A DNA stretch of 64,000 nt, from positions 434,001 through 498,000 of the forward strand of contig NZ_JADIVZ010000001.1 of the NCBI RefSeq assembly GCF_015319165.1, read 5' to 3'. The first letter of the stretch is position 1. Every line of letters starts with the position of its first letter. A program made the position numbers and the translations under genes. This document shows, in pieces, positions 43,208-51,095 of the stretch. The notes under the pieces are model-generated. The model was not told where the DNA came from, did not search any database, and saw only the letters and a program-made list of their open reading frames with translations. This stretch comes from Nocardioides acrostichi. GTDB taxonomy: Bacteria; Actinomycetota; Actinomycetes; Propionibacteriales; Nocardioidaceae.

Positions 43208-44568
43208 CCGTCCTGCTGTACGTGCTCGGAGTCCTGGCCTTCGCGCTGGCACTCGTGATCTCGATCGGCCTGCACGAGCTCGGCCACATGATCCCGGCGA
43301 AGAAGTTCGGCGGCAAGGTCACGCAATACTTCGTGGGCTTCGGGCCGACGGTGTGGAGCACGCAACGCGGCGAGACCGAGTACGGCATCAAGGCGATCCC
43401 GCTCGGCGGCTACGTGAAGATCGTCGGCATGTTGCCGCCCGGCGGCGACGACCTCGCCGACGAGGTCACCACCGACGCCGACGGCAACACCGTCACGAAG
43501 GTGCGCAAGTCGAACACCGGCATGTTCGCCCAGCTGATCTCCGATGCGCGGGCGGCCGAGTGGGAGACCATCACCGCCGCCGACTCCGATCGGCTCTTCT
43601 ACAAGATGCCGTGGTGGAAGAAGGTCATCGTGATGGCGGGCGGGCCGACGGTGAACCTCGTCATCGCCTTCGTGCTGTTCCTCCTCATCTTCGGCCTCTA
43701 CGGGGTACGCAGCCAGGAGGTCGACGCCGGCCGACCGGTCGTCGACGAGGTCTCCACGTGTCTGTTGCCGTACGCCGAGAGCGGTCGGGCGTGCACCACG
43801 AGCGACAACAAGACCCCGGCGTACCTGGCCGGGCTCAAGCCGGGCGACACGATCACGGCGTTCGGCGGCCAGGAGATCACCAGTTGGAGCCAGTTGCGAC
43901 GTCTCATCCGCAGCAACGGTGACGAGAAGACCGCCCTCACCTACGAGCGCGACGGCCAGAGCATCACCAAGCAGATCACCACGACCGTGCAGGCGCGGCC
44001 CACGTCGGCCAACGACGAGACCCTGACCCAGGTCGGGTTCCTCGGTATCTCGCCGGCCACCCACACCGTCGTCACCCACGGAGGACCGCTGTTCACCCTG
44101 GAGCAGATGGGCTACATGACCAAGGACTCCGTGGTCGCCCTGGCGCAGCTGCCCGTGAAGGTCTGGGGGGTGGGCAAGGCCATCGTGGGCGTCGAGCCGC
44201 GCGCGGCCGACAGCCCGATCTCGATCGTCGGCGGAGGCCGCATCGCCGGCGAGGTGTCGTCGCAGTCCGACTTCCCGGTGGCCGAGAAGCTCGCCTTCCT
44301 CGCCTCGCTGGCAGCGGGCTTCAACCTCTTCATCGGGCTCTTCAACTTCGTGCCGCTGCTGCCGCTCGACGGCGGCCACATCGCCTCGGCCCTCTGGGAG
44401 GCGCTGCGCCGCGGCTTCGCCCGCCTCTTCGGACGCCCCGATCCCGGTCACGTCGACGCTGCCAAGCTGCTGCCGGTCGCCTACGTCGTGGCATCCGCGC
44501 TGCTCGTGATGGGCGTCGTCCTCATCGTGGGCGACCTCGTGGTGCCGGTGCAGATGCCGGCTGGCTGA
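43204..44568 (+). CDS. rseP: Site-2 intramembrane metalloprotease (RseP/Rip1)
   Basis: 454-aa zinc protease that cuts anti-sigma factors within the membrane. HELGH at residues 24-28 lies in the first span, PLLPLDGGH in a C-terminal span supplies the third zinc ligand, and a PDZ domain lies between (about 190-290, with LAGLKPGDTITAFGGQEITSW). The mycobacterial homologue Rip1 also lies between dxr and ispG. ATG 43204 overlaps the dxr stop codon. Confidence 0.94.
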   Translation: MTVLLYVLGVLAFALALVISIGLHELGHMIPAKKFGGKVTQYFVGFGPTVWSTQRGETEYGIKAIPLGGYVKIVGMLPPGGDDLADEVTTDADGNTVTKVRKSNTGMFAQLISDARAAEWETITAADSDRLFYKMPWWKKVIVMAGGPTVNLVIAFVLFLLIFGLYGVRSQEVDAGRPVVDEVSTCLLPYAESGRACTTSDNKTPAYLAGLKPGDTITAFGGQEITSWSQLRRLIRSNGDEKTALTYERDGQSITKQITTTVQARPTSANDETLTQVGFLGISPATHTVVTHGGPLFTLEQMGYMTKDSVVALAQLPVKVWGVGKAIVGVEPRAADSPISIVGGGRIAGEVSSQSDFPVAEKLAFLASLAAGFNLFIGLFNFVPLLPLDGGHIASALWEALRRGFARLFGRPDPGHVDAAKLLPVAYVVASALLVMGVVLIVGDLVVPVQMPAG

Positions 44569-44581
44569 GCCACCTTCCGCA

Positions 44582-44603
44582 ACGTCATACGGGCGGGACG
44601 TCC
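44582..44603 (+). repeat. 22-bp direct repeat, left copy flanking the second DUF559 gene
   Basis: Begins ACGTCATACGGGC and ends GGACGTCC, 14 bp after the rseP stop. It matches 45688-45709 at 21 of 22 positions in the same orientation. ACGTC/GACGT within it form a short dyad. The rest of the 165-bp gap shows only the promoter at 44721. Confidence 0.85.
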
Positions 44604-44720
44604 GTTGATCTCGTCTGGATGACATGGCGGCGCGGGCGCCCCGCGCGTCCACACGCCGACTTCGTGCGTGTGCTGTCCACAGCTGAGCGGTGATGGCCGA
44701 CCTGGCGTGACGCCCCGGCT

Positions 44721-44726
44721 GACACT
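44721..44726 (+). promoter_or_regulatory. -10 box GACACT of the second DUF559 gene
   Basis: GACACT lies 7 nt before ATG 44734 and no ribosome-binding site is present. The same hexamer serves dxr. The inserted gene thus appears to bring its own promoter. Confidence 0.45.
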
Positions 44727-44733
44727 CAGCAAC

Positions 44734-45675
44734 ATGAGTGCTCGACTACCGCTCGACAGCCACGCGATCCGCCGGGCGCAGGCCGCCGCCGCGGAGCAGG
44801 GCGGCGTGTTGTCGAGGCCCCAGATCTACGCGTGCGGCGTTCCGCGATGGCTGGTGCGTCGCGAGGTGGTCATGGGGCGATGGGTAGCCCTGGACCGTCA
44901 GTCCATCGCGGTGCACAACGGGCCACTCGAGCCGCGAGGCTGGTGGTGGGCTGCCGTGTTCGCCGGTGGTCCTCGCGCCGTGCTGGACGGCGCCTCGGCA
45001 CTGGTCGCTCACGGGCTGCAGCGCTACGACGTCGCGCGGGTCCGGGTGTCGATACCCCGTGGCGCCCGAGTGCGCCGCAGTTCGCGGTTCGACATCCGCC
45101 ACACGCGACGGTTGGTGGCCGATGACCGCTGGCCCGGTGGGGGAGTACCCCGCACCAAGCCCGAGATCGCAGCCCTTCGAGGAGCATGGTGGGCCCGTAC
45201 CGACAAAGAGGCGACCTACCTCGTGACGGTCGCCGTCCAGCAGGGGCTGACGCGGCCCGAAGACCTCGGCCGCGCGCTCTTGCGGGTTCGTCGCGACAAG
45301 CGGCGATCGCTTCTGCACGAACTGGTCAACGACCTCCTCGGCGGGGCAGGGTCGATGGGAGAACTCGATGTCCTTCGCCTGCTGCGGAGGCGGGGCCTAC
45401 CCGAGCCGGTGCGTCAACAACTCCGCCGCGATTCGAGCGGGAGGTACTACCTCGATCTGTACTGGCCGGACTACCGGCTCGTGGTCGAGGTCGACGGCAT
45501 CCACCACGCCTGGGCGGAGAACATCGTGGGCGACGCGCTGCGACAGAACACACTCACCCTGCACGGCGACGCTGTCCTACGGATCCCTCTCCTCGGACTC
45601 CGTCTCCAACCCGAGCGATTCCTCGATCAGGTCGAGGCGGGACTGCGCGCGGGCGGATACCGTCACGCCGCCTGA
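44734..45675 (+). CDS. DUF559 nuclease-like protein with N-terminal winged helix (copy 2)
   Basis: 313-aa protein of the same architecture as the product of 30308-31267 but strongly diverged. The N-terminus has an AbiEi-like helix-turn-helix (GGVLSRPQIYACGVPRWLV, then MGRWVALDR); the C-terminus has the PD-(D/E)xK-like core GELDVLRLLRRRGLPEPV, YYLDLYWPDYRLVVEVDGIHH and VLRIPLLGLR. It interrupts the usually adjacent rseP-ispG pair and is flanked by 22-bp direct repeats. Function unknown; a nuclease or mismatch-endonuclease-like activity is suggested only by fold. Confidence 0.78.
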   Translation: MSARLPLDSHAIRRAQAAAAEQGGVLSRPQIYACGVPRWLVRREVVMGRWVALDRQSIAVHNGPLEPRGWWWAAVFAGGPRAVLDGASALVAHGLQRYDVARVRVSIPRGARVRRSSRFDIRHTRRLVADDRWPGGGVPRTKPEIAALRGAWWARTDKEATYLVTVAVQQGLTRPEDLGRALLRVRRDKRRSLLHELVNDLLGGAGSMGELDVLRLLRRRGLPEPVRQQLRRDSSGRYYLDLYWPDYRLVVEVDGIHHAWAENIVGDALRQNTLTLHGDAVLRIPLLGLRLQPERFLDQVEAGLRAGGYRHAA

Positions 45676-45685
45676 CCGGCATCCC

Positions 45686-45733
45686 GGACGTCATACGGGC
45701 AGGACGTCCTTCGGTTCCAGCCGTATGACGTCC
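45686..45733. terminator. Right direct repeat and hairpin after the second DUF559 gene
   Basis: The right copy of the 22-bp repeat (45688-45709) starts 12 bp after the stop codon. Its first half, GGACGTCATACGG (45686-45698), pairs with CCGTATGACGTCC (45721-45733), giving a 13-bp stem with a loop of about 22 nt. It probably terminates the DUF559 transcript before the ispG promoter. Confidence 0.55.
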
Positions 45734-45760
45734 CCGGAGCCGAGTCAGCGCCCCGGCCAG

Positions 45761-45766
45761 TAGCCT
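45761..45766 (+). promoter_or_regulatory. -10 box TAGCCT of ispG
   Basis: TAGCCT lies 6 nt before ATG 45773, so ispG has its own probably leaderless promoter despite following rseP. This fits separation of the operon by the inserted gene, or an older internal promoter. Confidence 0.45.
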
Positions 45767-45772
45767 GGCCAC

Positions 45773-46924
45773 ATGACCGAGATCAACCTGGGCATGCCCT
45801 CGGCACCGCCGCCGACGCTCGCCCCGCGCCGCCACACCCGTCAGATCCAGGTGGGCAAGGTGGGAGTGGGGTCCGATCACCCGATCTCGGTGCAGTCGAT
45901 GACCACCACGCTCACCTCCGACGTCAACAGCACGCTCCAGCAGATCGCCGAGCTGACGGCCGCAGGCTGCGACATCGTGCGCATCGCGTGCCCGAGTCAG
46001 GACGACGCCGACGCGCTGCCGGCGATCGCGACCAAGGCGCAGATCCCGGTCATCGCCGACATCCACTTCCAGCCCAAGTACGTCTACGCCGCCATCGAGG
46101 CCGGCTGTGCCGCGGTGCGGGTGAACCCGGGCAACATCAGGGCGTTCGACGACCAGGTGAAGCAGATCGCGAAGGAGGCCGCCGACCACGGCACCTCGAT
46201 CCGCATCGGCGTCAACGCGGGCAGCCTCGACAAGCGGCTGCTGGAGAAGTACGGCAAGGCCACCCCCGAGGCGCTGGTCGAGAGCGCGAAGTGGGAGGCC
46301 GGCTTGTTCGAGGAGCACGGCTTCCGTGACTTCAAGATCTCGGTGAAGCACAACGACCCCGTGGTCATGGTGCGTGCCTACGAGATGCTCGCCGCCGAGG
46401 GTGACTGGCCGCTGCACCTCGGCGTCACCGAGGCGGGGCCGGCCTTCCAGGGCACGATCAAGTCCGCCACCGCGTTCGGCGCGCTGCTGAGCCAAGGCAT
46501 CGGCGACACCATCCGGGTCAGCCTCTCCGCACCGCCGGTCGAGGAGGTCAAGGTCGGAATCTCGATCCTGGAGAGCCTCAACCTCAAGCCGCGCCGCCTC
46601 GAGATCGTGAGCTGCCCCTCGTGCGGGCGCGCCCAGGTCGATGTGTACAAGCTCGCCGAGGAGGTCACCACCGGCCTCGACGGTCTGGAGGTGCCGCTGC
46701 GGGTGGCCGTCATGGGCTGCGTCGTGAACGGGCCGGGCGAGGCGCGCGAGGCCGACCTCGGCGTGGCCTCGGGCAACGGGAAGGGTCAGATCTTCGTCAA
46801 GGGCGAGGTCATCAAGACGGTGCCTGAGAGCCAGATCGTCGAGACCCTCATCGAGGAGGCCATGCGCATCGCCGAAGGCATGGACGTCGTCGACGGCGCG
46901 GGCGTCGAGGTCACGGCGGGCTGA
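45773..46924 (+). CDS. ispG: 4-hydroxy-3-methylbut-2-enyl diphosphate synthase
   Basis: 383-aa iron-sulfur enzyme (GcpE) converting MEcPP to HMBPP in the MEP pathway. The TIM-barrel part has [31 protein letters not shown] and AVRVNPGNI. The cluster ligands are Cys281 and Cys284 in VSCPSCGR, Cys316 in [11 protein letters not shown], and Glu323. Position after dxr-rseP and before a DUF4081/GNAT gene matches mycobacteria. Confidence 0.96.
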   Translation: MTEINLGMPSAPPPTLAPRRHTRQIQVGKVGVGSDHPISVQSMTTTLTSDVNSTLQQIAELTAAGCDIVRIACPSQDDADALPAIATKAQIPVIADIHFQPKYVYAAIEAGCAAVRVNPGNIRAFDDQVKQIAKEAADHGTSIRIGVNAGSLDKRLLEKYGKATPEALVESAKWEAGLFEEHGFRDFKISVKHNDPVVMVRAYEMLAAEGDWPLHLGVTEAGPAFQGTIKSATAFGALLSQGIGDTIRVSLSAPPVEEVKVGISILESLNLKPRRLEIVSCPSCGRAQVDVYKLAEEVTTGLDGLEVPLRVAVMGCVVNGPGEAREADLGVASGNGKGQIFVKGEVIKTVPESQIVETLIEEAMRIAEGMDVVDGAGVEVTAG

Positions 46925-47161
46925 CGCCGGAGCTCCATCGGGTGAACCCTCGGCGCAGGTGCTGACGCCGGGATCGGTGCGCCGCATGACGCCTGGGTGG
47001 GCCCGGCCGCAGCGTGCCTGGCGTGACCACCAACAGGCCCGGCAACCACTACTCCCCGCTGGCGAGCAGCGAGGACACCTTCGGGCTCGACCGGATCGGG
47101 TACGCCGCAGAGCCCCGCGCCGGTCACGTTCGAGCGTGACGTCTTCGGAGCCGCCCGGCGC

Positions 47162-47167
47162 TAGGCT
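47162..47167 (+). promoter_or_regulatory. -10 box TAGGCT of the DUF4081/GNAT gene
   Basis: TAGGCT lies 6 nt before GTG 47174. The preceding 249-bp gap after ispG has no clear gene; a 38-codon frame at 47023-47139 is noted under findings. Confidence 0.45.
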
Positions 47168-47173
47168 TCGCGG

Positions 47174-48019
47174 GTGCTGACCCTGCGCCACGGCGTCCGT
47201 GTGCTCGGTGCTGCGGACCTTCCCGCCTTCTTGGAGCTGACCGCCCAGGATCCGGTCGCGAACGTCTTCGCCGAGTACCGGGCCCGCACGACCAATCTCG
47301 AGCCGCGCTGGCTGGGGGGCGAGGTGTGGGGTCGCTTCGACGGCGGCGACTTGGTCGCGGCCGCTCATGTGGGCGCGAACCTGGTGCCGGTGCAGGCCGG
47401 TCCCGGCGACGTCGAGGCGTTCGCCGACCGCGCGCTGGGCCGTTCCCGCTCGGTCTCGACCATCGTCGGCCCGCACACGGCGGTGGAACCGCTCTGGGAA
47501 CTGTTGCGCGAACGCTGGGCTCCGCCGCGCGAGATCCGCTGGCACCAGCCGCACCTCGTGCTCACCGGCGACGTGCAGGTCGAGCCCGATCCACTCGTGC
47601 GGCGTACCACGCGTGCCGACCTCGACCTGCTCTACCCGGCCTGCGTGGCGATGTACACCGAGGAGGTCGGCGTCTCGCCCGAGGCGGGCGGCGGGGGAGC
47701 GCTCTACCGCGCCCGCGTCATGCAGCTCGTGAGTCGCGGGTGGTCCTTCGCGCGGTTCGACTCCGGGCGTCTCGTCTTCAAGGCCGAGGTTGCGTGCACC
47801 TCTCCCCACGCGGCGCAGATCCAAGGCGTCTGGGTGCCGCCGGATCTGCGCGGGCGTGGCCTGGCCACGGCAGGCATGGCGGCGGTCGCGGCCGCGGTGC
47901 GCGCCGACATCGCGCCGGCGGTGTCGCTCTACGTCAACGACTGGAACACCGCGGCCCGGCGCAGCTACGAGCGGGTCGGTTTCGAGCAGACCTGCCTGTT
48001 CTCGACCGTCATGTTCTAG
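47174..48019 (+). CDS. DUF4081 and GNAT domain acetyltransferase
   Basis: 281-aa protein. The N-terminal DUF4081-type region (about 1-125) leads into a GNAT domain (about 140-281) with YTEEVGVSPEAGGGGALYRA, the acetyl-CoA loop VWVPPDLRGRGLATAGM and the C-terminal SLYVNDWNTAARRSYERVGF. The mycobacterial homologue likewise follows gcpE. The substrate is unknown. GTG 47174 is set by the adjacent promoter. Confidence 0.87.
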   Translation: MLTLRHGVRVLGAADLPAFLELTAQDPVANVFAEYRARTTNLEPRWLGGEVWGRFDGGDLVAAAHVGANLVPVQAGPGDVEAFADRALGRSRSVSTIVGPHTAVEPLWELLRERWAPPREIRWHQPHLVLTGDVQVEPDPLVRRTTRADLDLLYPACVAMYTEEVGVSPEAGGGGALYRARVMQLVSRGWSFARFDSGRLVFKAEVACTSPHAAQIQGVWVPPDLRGRGLATAGMAAVAAAVRADIAPAVSLYVNDWNTAARRSYERVGFEQTCLFSTVMF

Positions 48020-48132
48020 AACCCGCCCGGCCTCAGAGGTTCCGAACGCCCGGTGCCCGCGTCGAGGCGAGGCGAGGCGTGTCATCTCGTCGACCAGGGA
48101 GGGCGCCGACGTCGAGGAGAGGTCCGCGCCAC

Positions 48133-48138
48133 TACAGT
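48133..48138 (+). promoter_or_regulatory. -10 box TACAGT of the DoxX-like gene
   Basis: TACAGT is 6 nt before ATG 48145, with no ribosome-binding site; leaderless start inferred. Confidence 0.45.
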
Positions 48139-48144
48139 CGCGAC

Positions 48145-48534
48145 ATGTCACTGAGGTCGTCGAGCCCCGCGCGGCTCTCGCGCACCGCCAAGATCCTGGT
48201 GGGCGCCTACACGGTCAACGGCGTGCTGCACATCGTGAAGCCAGAGATGTTCGAGCCGCTCATGCCCGACTGGGTGCCGGCGCACCGCGAGGTCAACATC
48301 GCCGTCGGCGTGGTCGAGCTCGCCACCGCCGCCGGGCTGAGCCTCCCGGCCACCCGCAGGGCGGCGGGCCTGCTCAGCACGGCGGTCGTGGCGGGGGTGT
48401 TCCCGGGCAACGTGCAGATGGCGATCGGAGCCATGGCGGGCGACAACCGGGCCTATCAGGCTGCTGCTCTGGCCCGGCTGCCGCTGCAGTGGCCGATGCT
48501 CACCGCGTCGTGGCGGGCCTTCCGAGCGCGGTGA
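48145..48534 (+). CDS. DoxX-like membrane protein
   Basis: 129-aa integral membrane protein with about four short spans (ILVGAYTVNGVLHIV, VNIAVGVVELATAAGLSL, AAGLLSTAVVAGVFPGNVQM and a C-terminal helix). The GxxHF-like NGVLHIVKPEMFEPLMPDWVP loop is typical of DoxX/SURF4-type proteins. A redox role is known for some family members; none can be assigned here. Its last 35 bp overlap the 3' end of the convergent gene. Confidence 0.78.
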   Translation: MSLRSSSPARLSRTAKILVGAYTVNGVLHIVKPEMFEPLMPDWVPAHREVNIAVGVVELATAAGLSLPATRRAAGLLSTAVVAGVFPGNVQMAIGAMAGDNRAYQAAALARLPLQWPMLTASWRAFRAR

Positions 48535-49594
48535 GACCTGGTCGCCCCTCGGGGGCGATCGCCTTCGGCGAGTAGGGGTCGCCCTTGCCGAGGTCGGAGG
48601 CGAGCTCGCACTGCTTGTGGGCGCATCGCACGATGCCCGAGGCCTTCTGGGTCCGCGCGTCGAACATCACGGTCGAGGCGTCCTCCCAGAACACGCTGCG
48701 GAAGTAGCCGTCACCGAGCTGGTAGCGCCCGGTCTGCTCGCCGCTCACCGTGCGCACGCGGAGGTTGGAAGGTCCGGGGCCATCGGCCAGGATGTAGTCG
48801 GTCGTCATGTGCGAGGCATCGGGGGAGAAGCCCGTCACGGCCTCGTCGGTCGAGACCCACAGCGCGGTGGCCGGATCGCTGATGCTCGTGACCCGCGTCT
48901 TGCCGCCGTCGTAGGGATCCTTGGTGAAGGCGGCCATCCGGTCGTGGGTGAGGTCGGCCTGGTAGCCGATCGTGCGCGTGAGCGTCGAGCGCGCACCGCT
49001 GGAGACGTCCCAGGAGACGGTGCGCTCCTTCTCGTACTTGGAGAAGAGCACGGTGCCCGCGGCGGCGTCCAACGGTTGGGCATAGCCCGGCACGCGGGTC
49101 CGCCCGAGCTTGTCGCCGGTGGTCACGTCGAAGGCCGTGAGGATCGAGACGCCGCGGTGGTAGCGGTACTTCTGCCGCACCAGCGTGGAGCCGTCGGAGC
49201 CGAGCACGGCGTAGTCGTTGTCGAGGGAGAGGAACTTCTCGTTGCCGCCGCCGGGGGTGACCAGGCGCACGCTGCTGCCGTCCTGGCCCCAGGTCGCGAC
49301 GACGTAGTCGCCGTTGGTCGCCGTGCCCAGCAGCCAGGGGTGCTGCCCCCCGATGCGGGTGGCGTGGCCGTCGTCGATGACGCGGCGTCCCTTCAGATAC
49401 GGCGCGGCGGAGTCGTCGCCGCGGTCGAGGTTCGAGAGATCGATCTTCGTGATGGCGGCGCGAGCATCGGGCTCGGTGGCGTTCGCGGGCGCCATCACGC
49501 CGAGGGCCAGGGCGGAGACGGCGCCGGCGGTGAGCGAGCGAGTGAGCAGGCGGGCCAGCGAGCGGGGGGTGGTGCGGGGGTGGGTGCTGGTCAT
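48500..49594 (-). CDS. Secreted beta-propeller-like protein (copy 1)
   Basis: 364-aa exported protein. A Sec signal (about 1-40, ending PANATEPDARA) precedes a region of repeated strands such as WLLGTATNGDYVVATWGQDG, LVRQKYRYHRGVSILTAFDVTTGDK and GYAQPLDAAAGTVLFSKYE, which reads like a WD40/PQQ-type propeller. Two cysteines near the C-terminus (IVRCAHKQCELASDLG) probably form a disulfide. ATG 49594 has GGAAGG upstream. Tandem paralogue of the product of 49810-50910. No function known. Confidence 0.75.
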   Translation of the reverse strand: MTSTHPRTTPRSLARLLTRSLTAGAVSALALGVMAPANATEPDARAAITKIDLSNLDRGDDSAAPYLKGRRVIDDGHATRIGGQHPWLLGTATNGDYVVATWGQDGSSVRLVTPGGGNEKFLSLDNDYAVLGSDGSTLVRQKYRYHRGVSILTAFDVTTGDKLGRTRVPGYAQPLDAAAGTVLFSKYEKERTVSWDVSSGARSTLTRTIGYQADLTHDRMAAFTKDPYDGGKTRVTSISDPATALWVSTDEAVTGFSPDASHMTTDYILADGPGPSNLRVRTVSGEQTGRYQLGDGYFRSVFWEDASTVMFDARTQKASGIVRCAHKQCELASDLGKGDPYSPKAIAPEGRPGLTALGRPATTR

Positions 49595-49708
49595 GGTGGT
49601 GCCTTCCGTGGTGGGCGTTGCGCCTTGCGCGGCCGTCGAGGGGTTGGTCGAAGGAGAGACGCCGTCCGCGCGGGAATGGTTGCGGGCTGCTGCGTCGCCA
49701 CCATGGAA

Positions 49709-49804
49709 GGAGCCGCCCGGGCGGCTTGCCCAGGCGGCTCCGAGGGCGGCTCCGAGAGATCTGGCGGCCCCACCACGTGTCGAGGTCGGCCCCGGTCCGG
49801 GGCC
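49709..49804 (-). terminator. Hairpins after the upstream propeller gene
   Basis: GGCCCCGG-T-CCGGGGCC (49788-49804) lies 5 bp past the stop of the 49810-50910 gene in its direction. A further GGAGCCGCC/GGCGGCTCC stem (49709-49717 with 49733-49741) follows. Together they probably end that transcript and separate the paralogues; the rest of the 215-bp gap is unremarkable. Confidence 0.5.
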
Positions 49805-49809
49805 TGCGG

Positions 49810-50910
49810 CTAGCGACCTCTGACGAGCGCCAGCGGGTCGCCCCAGGGCCGAGCCGTGGCGCGGCGTCCGGCTGTGTCGTAGGAACCCGCGTACCCGTCG
49901 CCGAGGTCGGAGGCCAGCTCGCAGGCCTTCGCGGCGCATCGGACCACGCCCGAGGCGCGCTTGGTCCACGTGTCGAGCAGCAGGGTCGAGGCGTCCTCGA
50001 AGAGAGCATTGTCGAACAGCCCGCTGCGCAGCACGTAGCGACCGGTCTGGGTGCCGTCGAGGGCGCGCACTCGCACGTCCTGGGGGCCAGGACCATCCGT
50101 CGTGAACGGCACGGTCGCGAGGTGGGAACCATCGGTCGAGAAGGCCCCGACCAGTTCGTCGGGAGACGACCAGAGGGCCGAGCCGGGGTCTCCCACGGTG
50201 GACACGACGGAGGTGCCCTGGGAGGACGGGTCGCCCTTGAACGTGGCCAGGCGGTCCACGGCGAGGTTCGCGAGGTAGCCGATGCCGCGGGCCACCGTGC
50301 GGGTGGCTCCCTCGGCGGTGTCCCAGGCGAGGGTGCGCCGGGTCTGCCACTTGGAGTAGAGGACCGTCCCGTCGGCCGCGTCGAGGGGCTGCGCGAAGCC
50401 CGAGAGGGTCAGGCGAGCGGTCTTCTCGCCGGTGGTCACGTCGAACGTGGTCAGGGCCGAGGTGTTCTTGCGGTAGCGATACTTCTGACGCACCAGGGTG
50501 GTGTGGTCGGAGCCGAGGACGGCCCAGTCGTGGCCCAGCGAGAGCAGCTTCTCGCTGTCCCCGCCCGGGGTGACGACCCGGATCTCGTTGCCCCGCCTGG
50601 CGTACGTCATCACGACGTACTCACCCTCGGGGGTGGTACCGAGGAGCCAGGGGAAGCGACCACCTGCAGGCGTGGACTCCTCGCCCTCGACGATGCGGTT
50701 GCCCCGCACGTACGGGACGGCGGTGTCGGCGCCTCGGGTCAGCTGGCCGAGCTGGATGCGGGTGATGGCGGCTCGGGCGTCGGGCTCGCCGCCACGGGCA
50801 TCGGCGCCGTGGGCGGGAGACACCATGCCCAGCGCGAGAGCAGGTGCAGCGCACAGGGCCAGGAAGCGGATGACCGCGGAGCGGCGTCCTCGCAGAGTAG
50901 TCGTCGTCAT
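49810..50910 (-). CDS. Secreted beta-propeller-like protein (copy 2)
   Basis: 366-aa paralogue of the product of 48500-49594. It has a signal peptide (about 1-35, ending SPAHGADA), GRFPWLLGTTPEGEYVVMTY, LVRQKYRYRKNTSALTTFDV, SGFAQPLDAADGTVLYSKW and the C-terminal VVRCAAKACELASDLGDGY. The similarity runs the full length, so it is a tandem duplication. ATG 50910 has AAGGGG upstream. Divergent from proS. Confidence 0.75.
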   Translation of the reverse strand: MTTTTLRGRRSAVIRFLALCAAPALALGMVSPAHGADARGGEPDARAAITRIQLGQLTRGADTAVPYVRGNRIVEGEESTPAGGRFPWLLGTTPEGEYVVMTYARRGNEIRVVTPGGDSEKLLSLGHDWAVLGSDHTTLVRQKYRYRKNTSALTTFDVTTGEKTARLTLSGFAQPLDAADGTVLYSKWQTRRTLAWDTAEGATRTVARGIGYLANLAVDRLATFKGDPSSQGTSVVSTVGDPGSALWSSPDELVGAFSTDGSHLATVPFTTDGPGPQDVRVRALDGTQTGRYVLRSGLFDNALFEDASTLLLDTWTKRASGVVRCAAKACELASDLGDGYAGSYDTAGRRATARPWGDPLALVRGR

Positions 50911-51082
50911 GGGTTCCCCTTCGGTGTGGTGGTGGTTCCGTGATCATCACTCCGCGCCTGGTGCCGCGGTTGTCCAGCACGGACGACCTGGCTCGGCGGT
51001 CTAGTCCAGGTCGCCACGCGAGGCGGTCCCGGCGGGCCCGCGGAACCCGATAACGGGTTGGTGGGCCGCGGAACGCGGGCCG

Positions 51083-51088
51083 TACCCT
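51083..51088 (+). promoter_or_regulatory. -10 box TACCCT of proS
   Basis: TACCCT lies 7 nt before ATG 51096, predicting a leaderless proS mRNA. The other 170 bp of the gap contain the divergent propeller promoter. Confidence 0.45.
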
Positions 51089-51095
51089 TGCGCGC

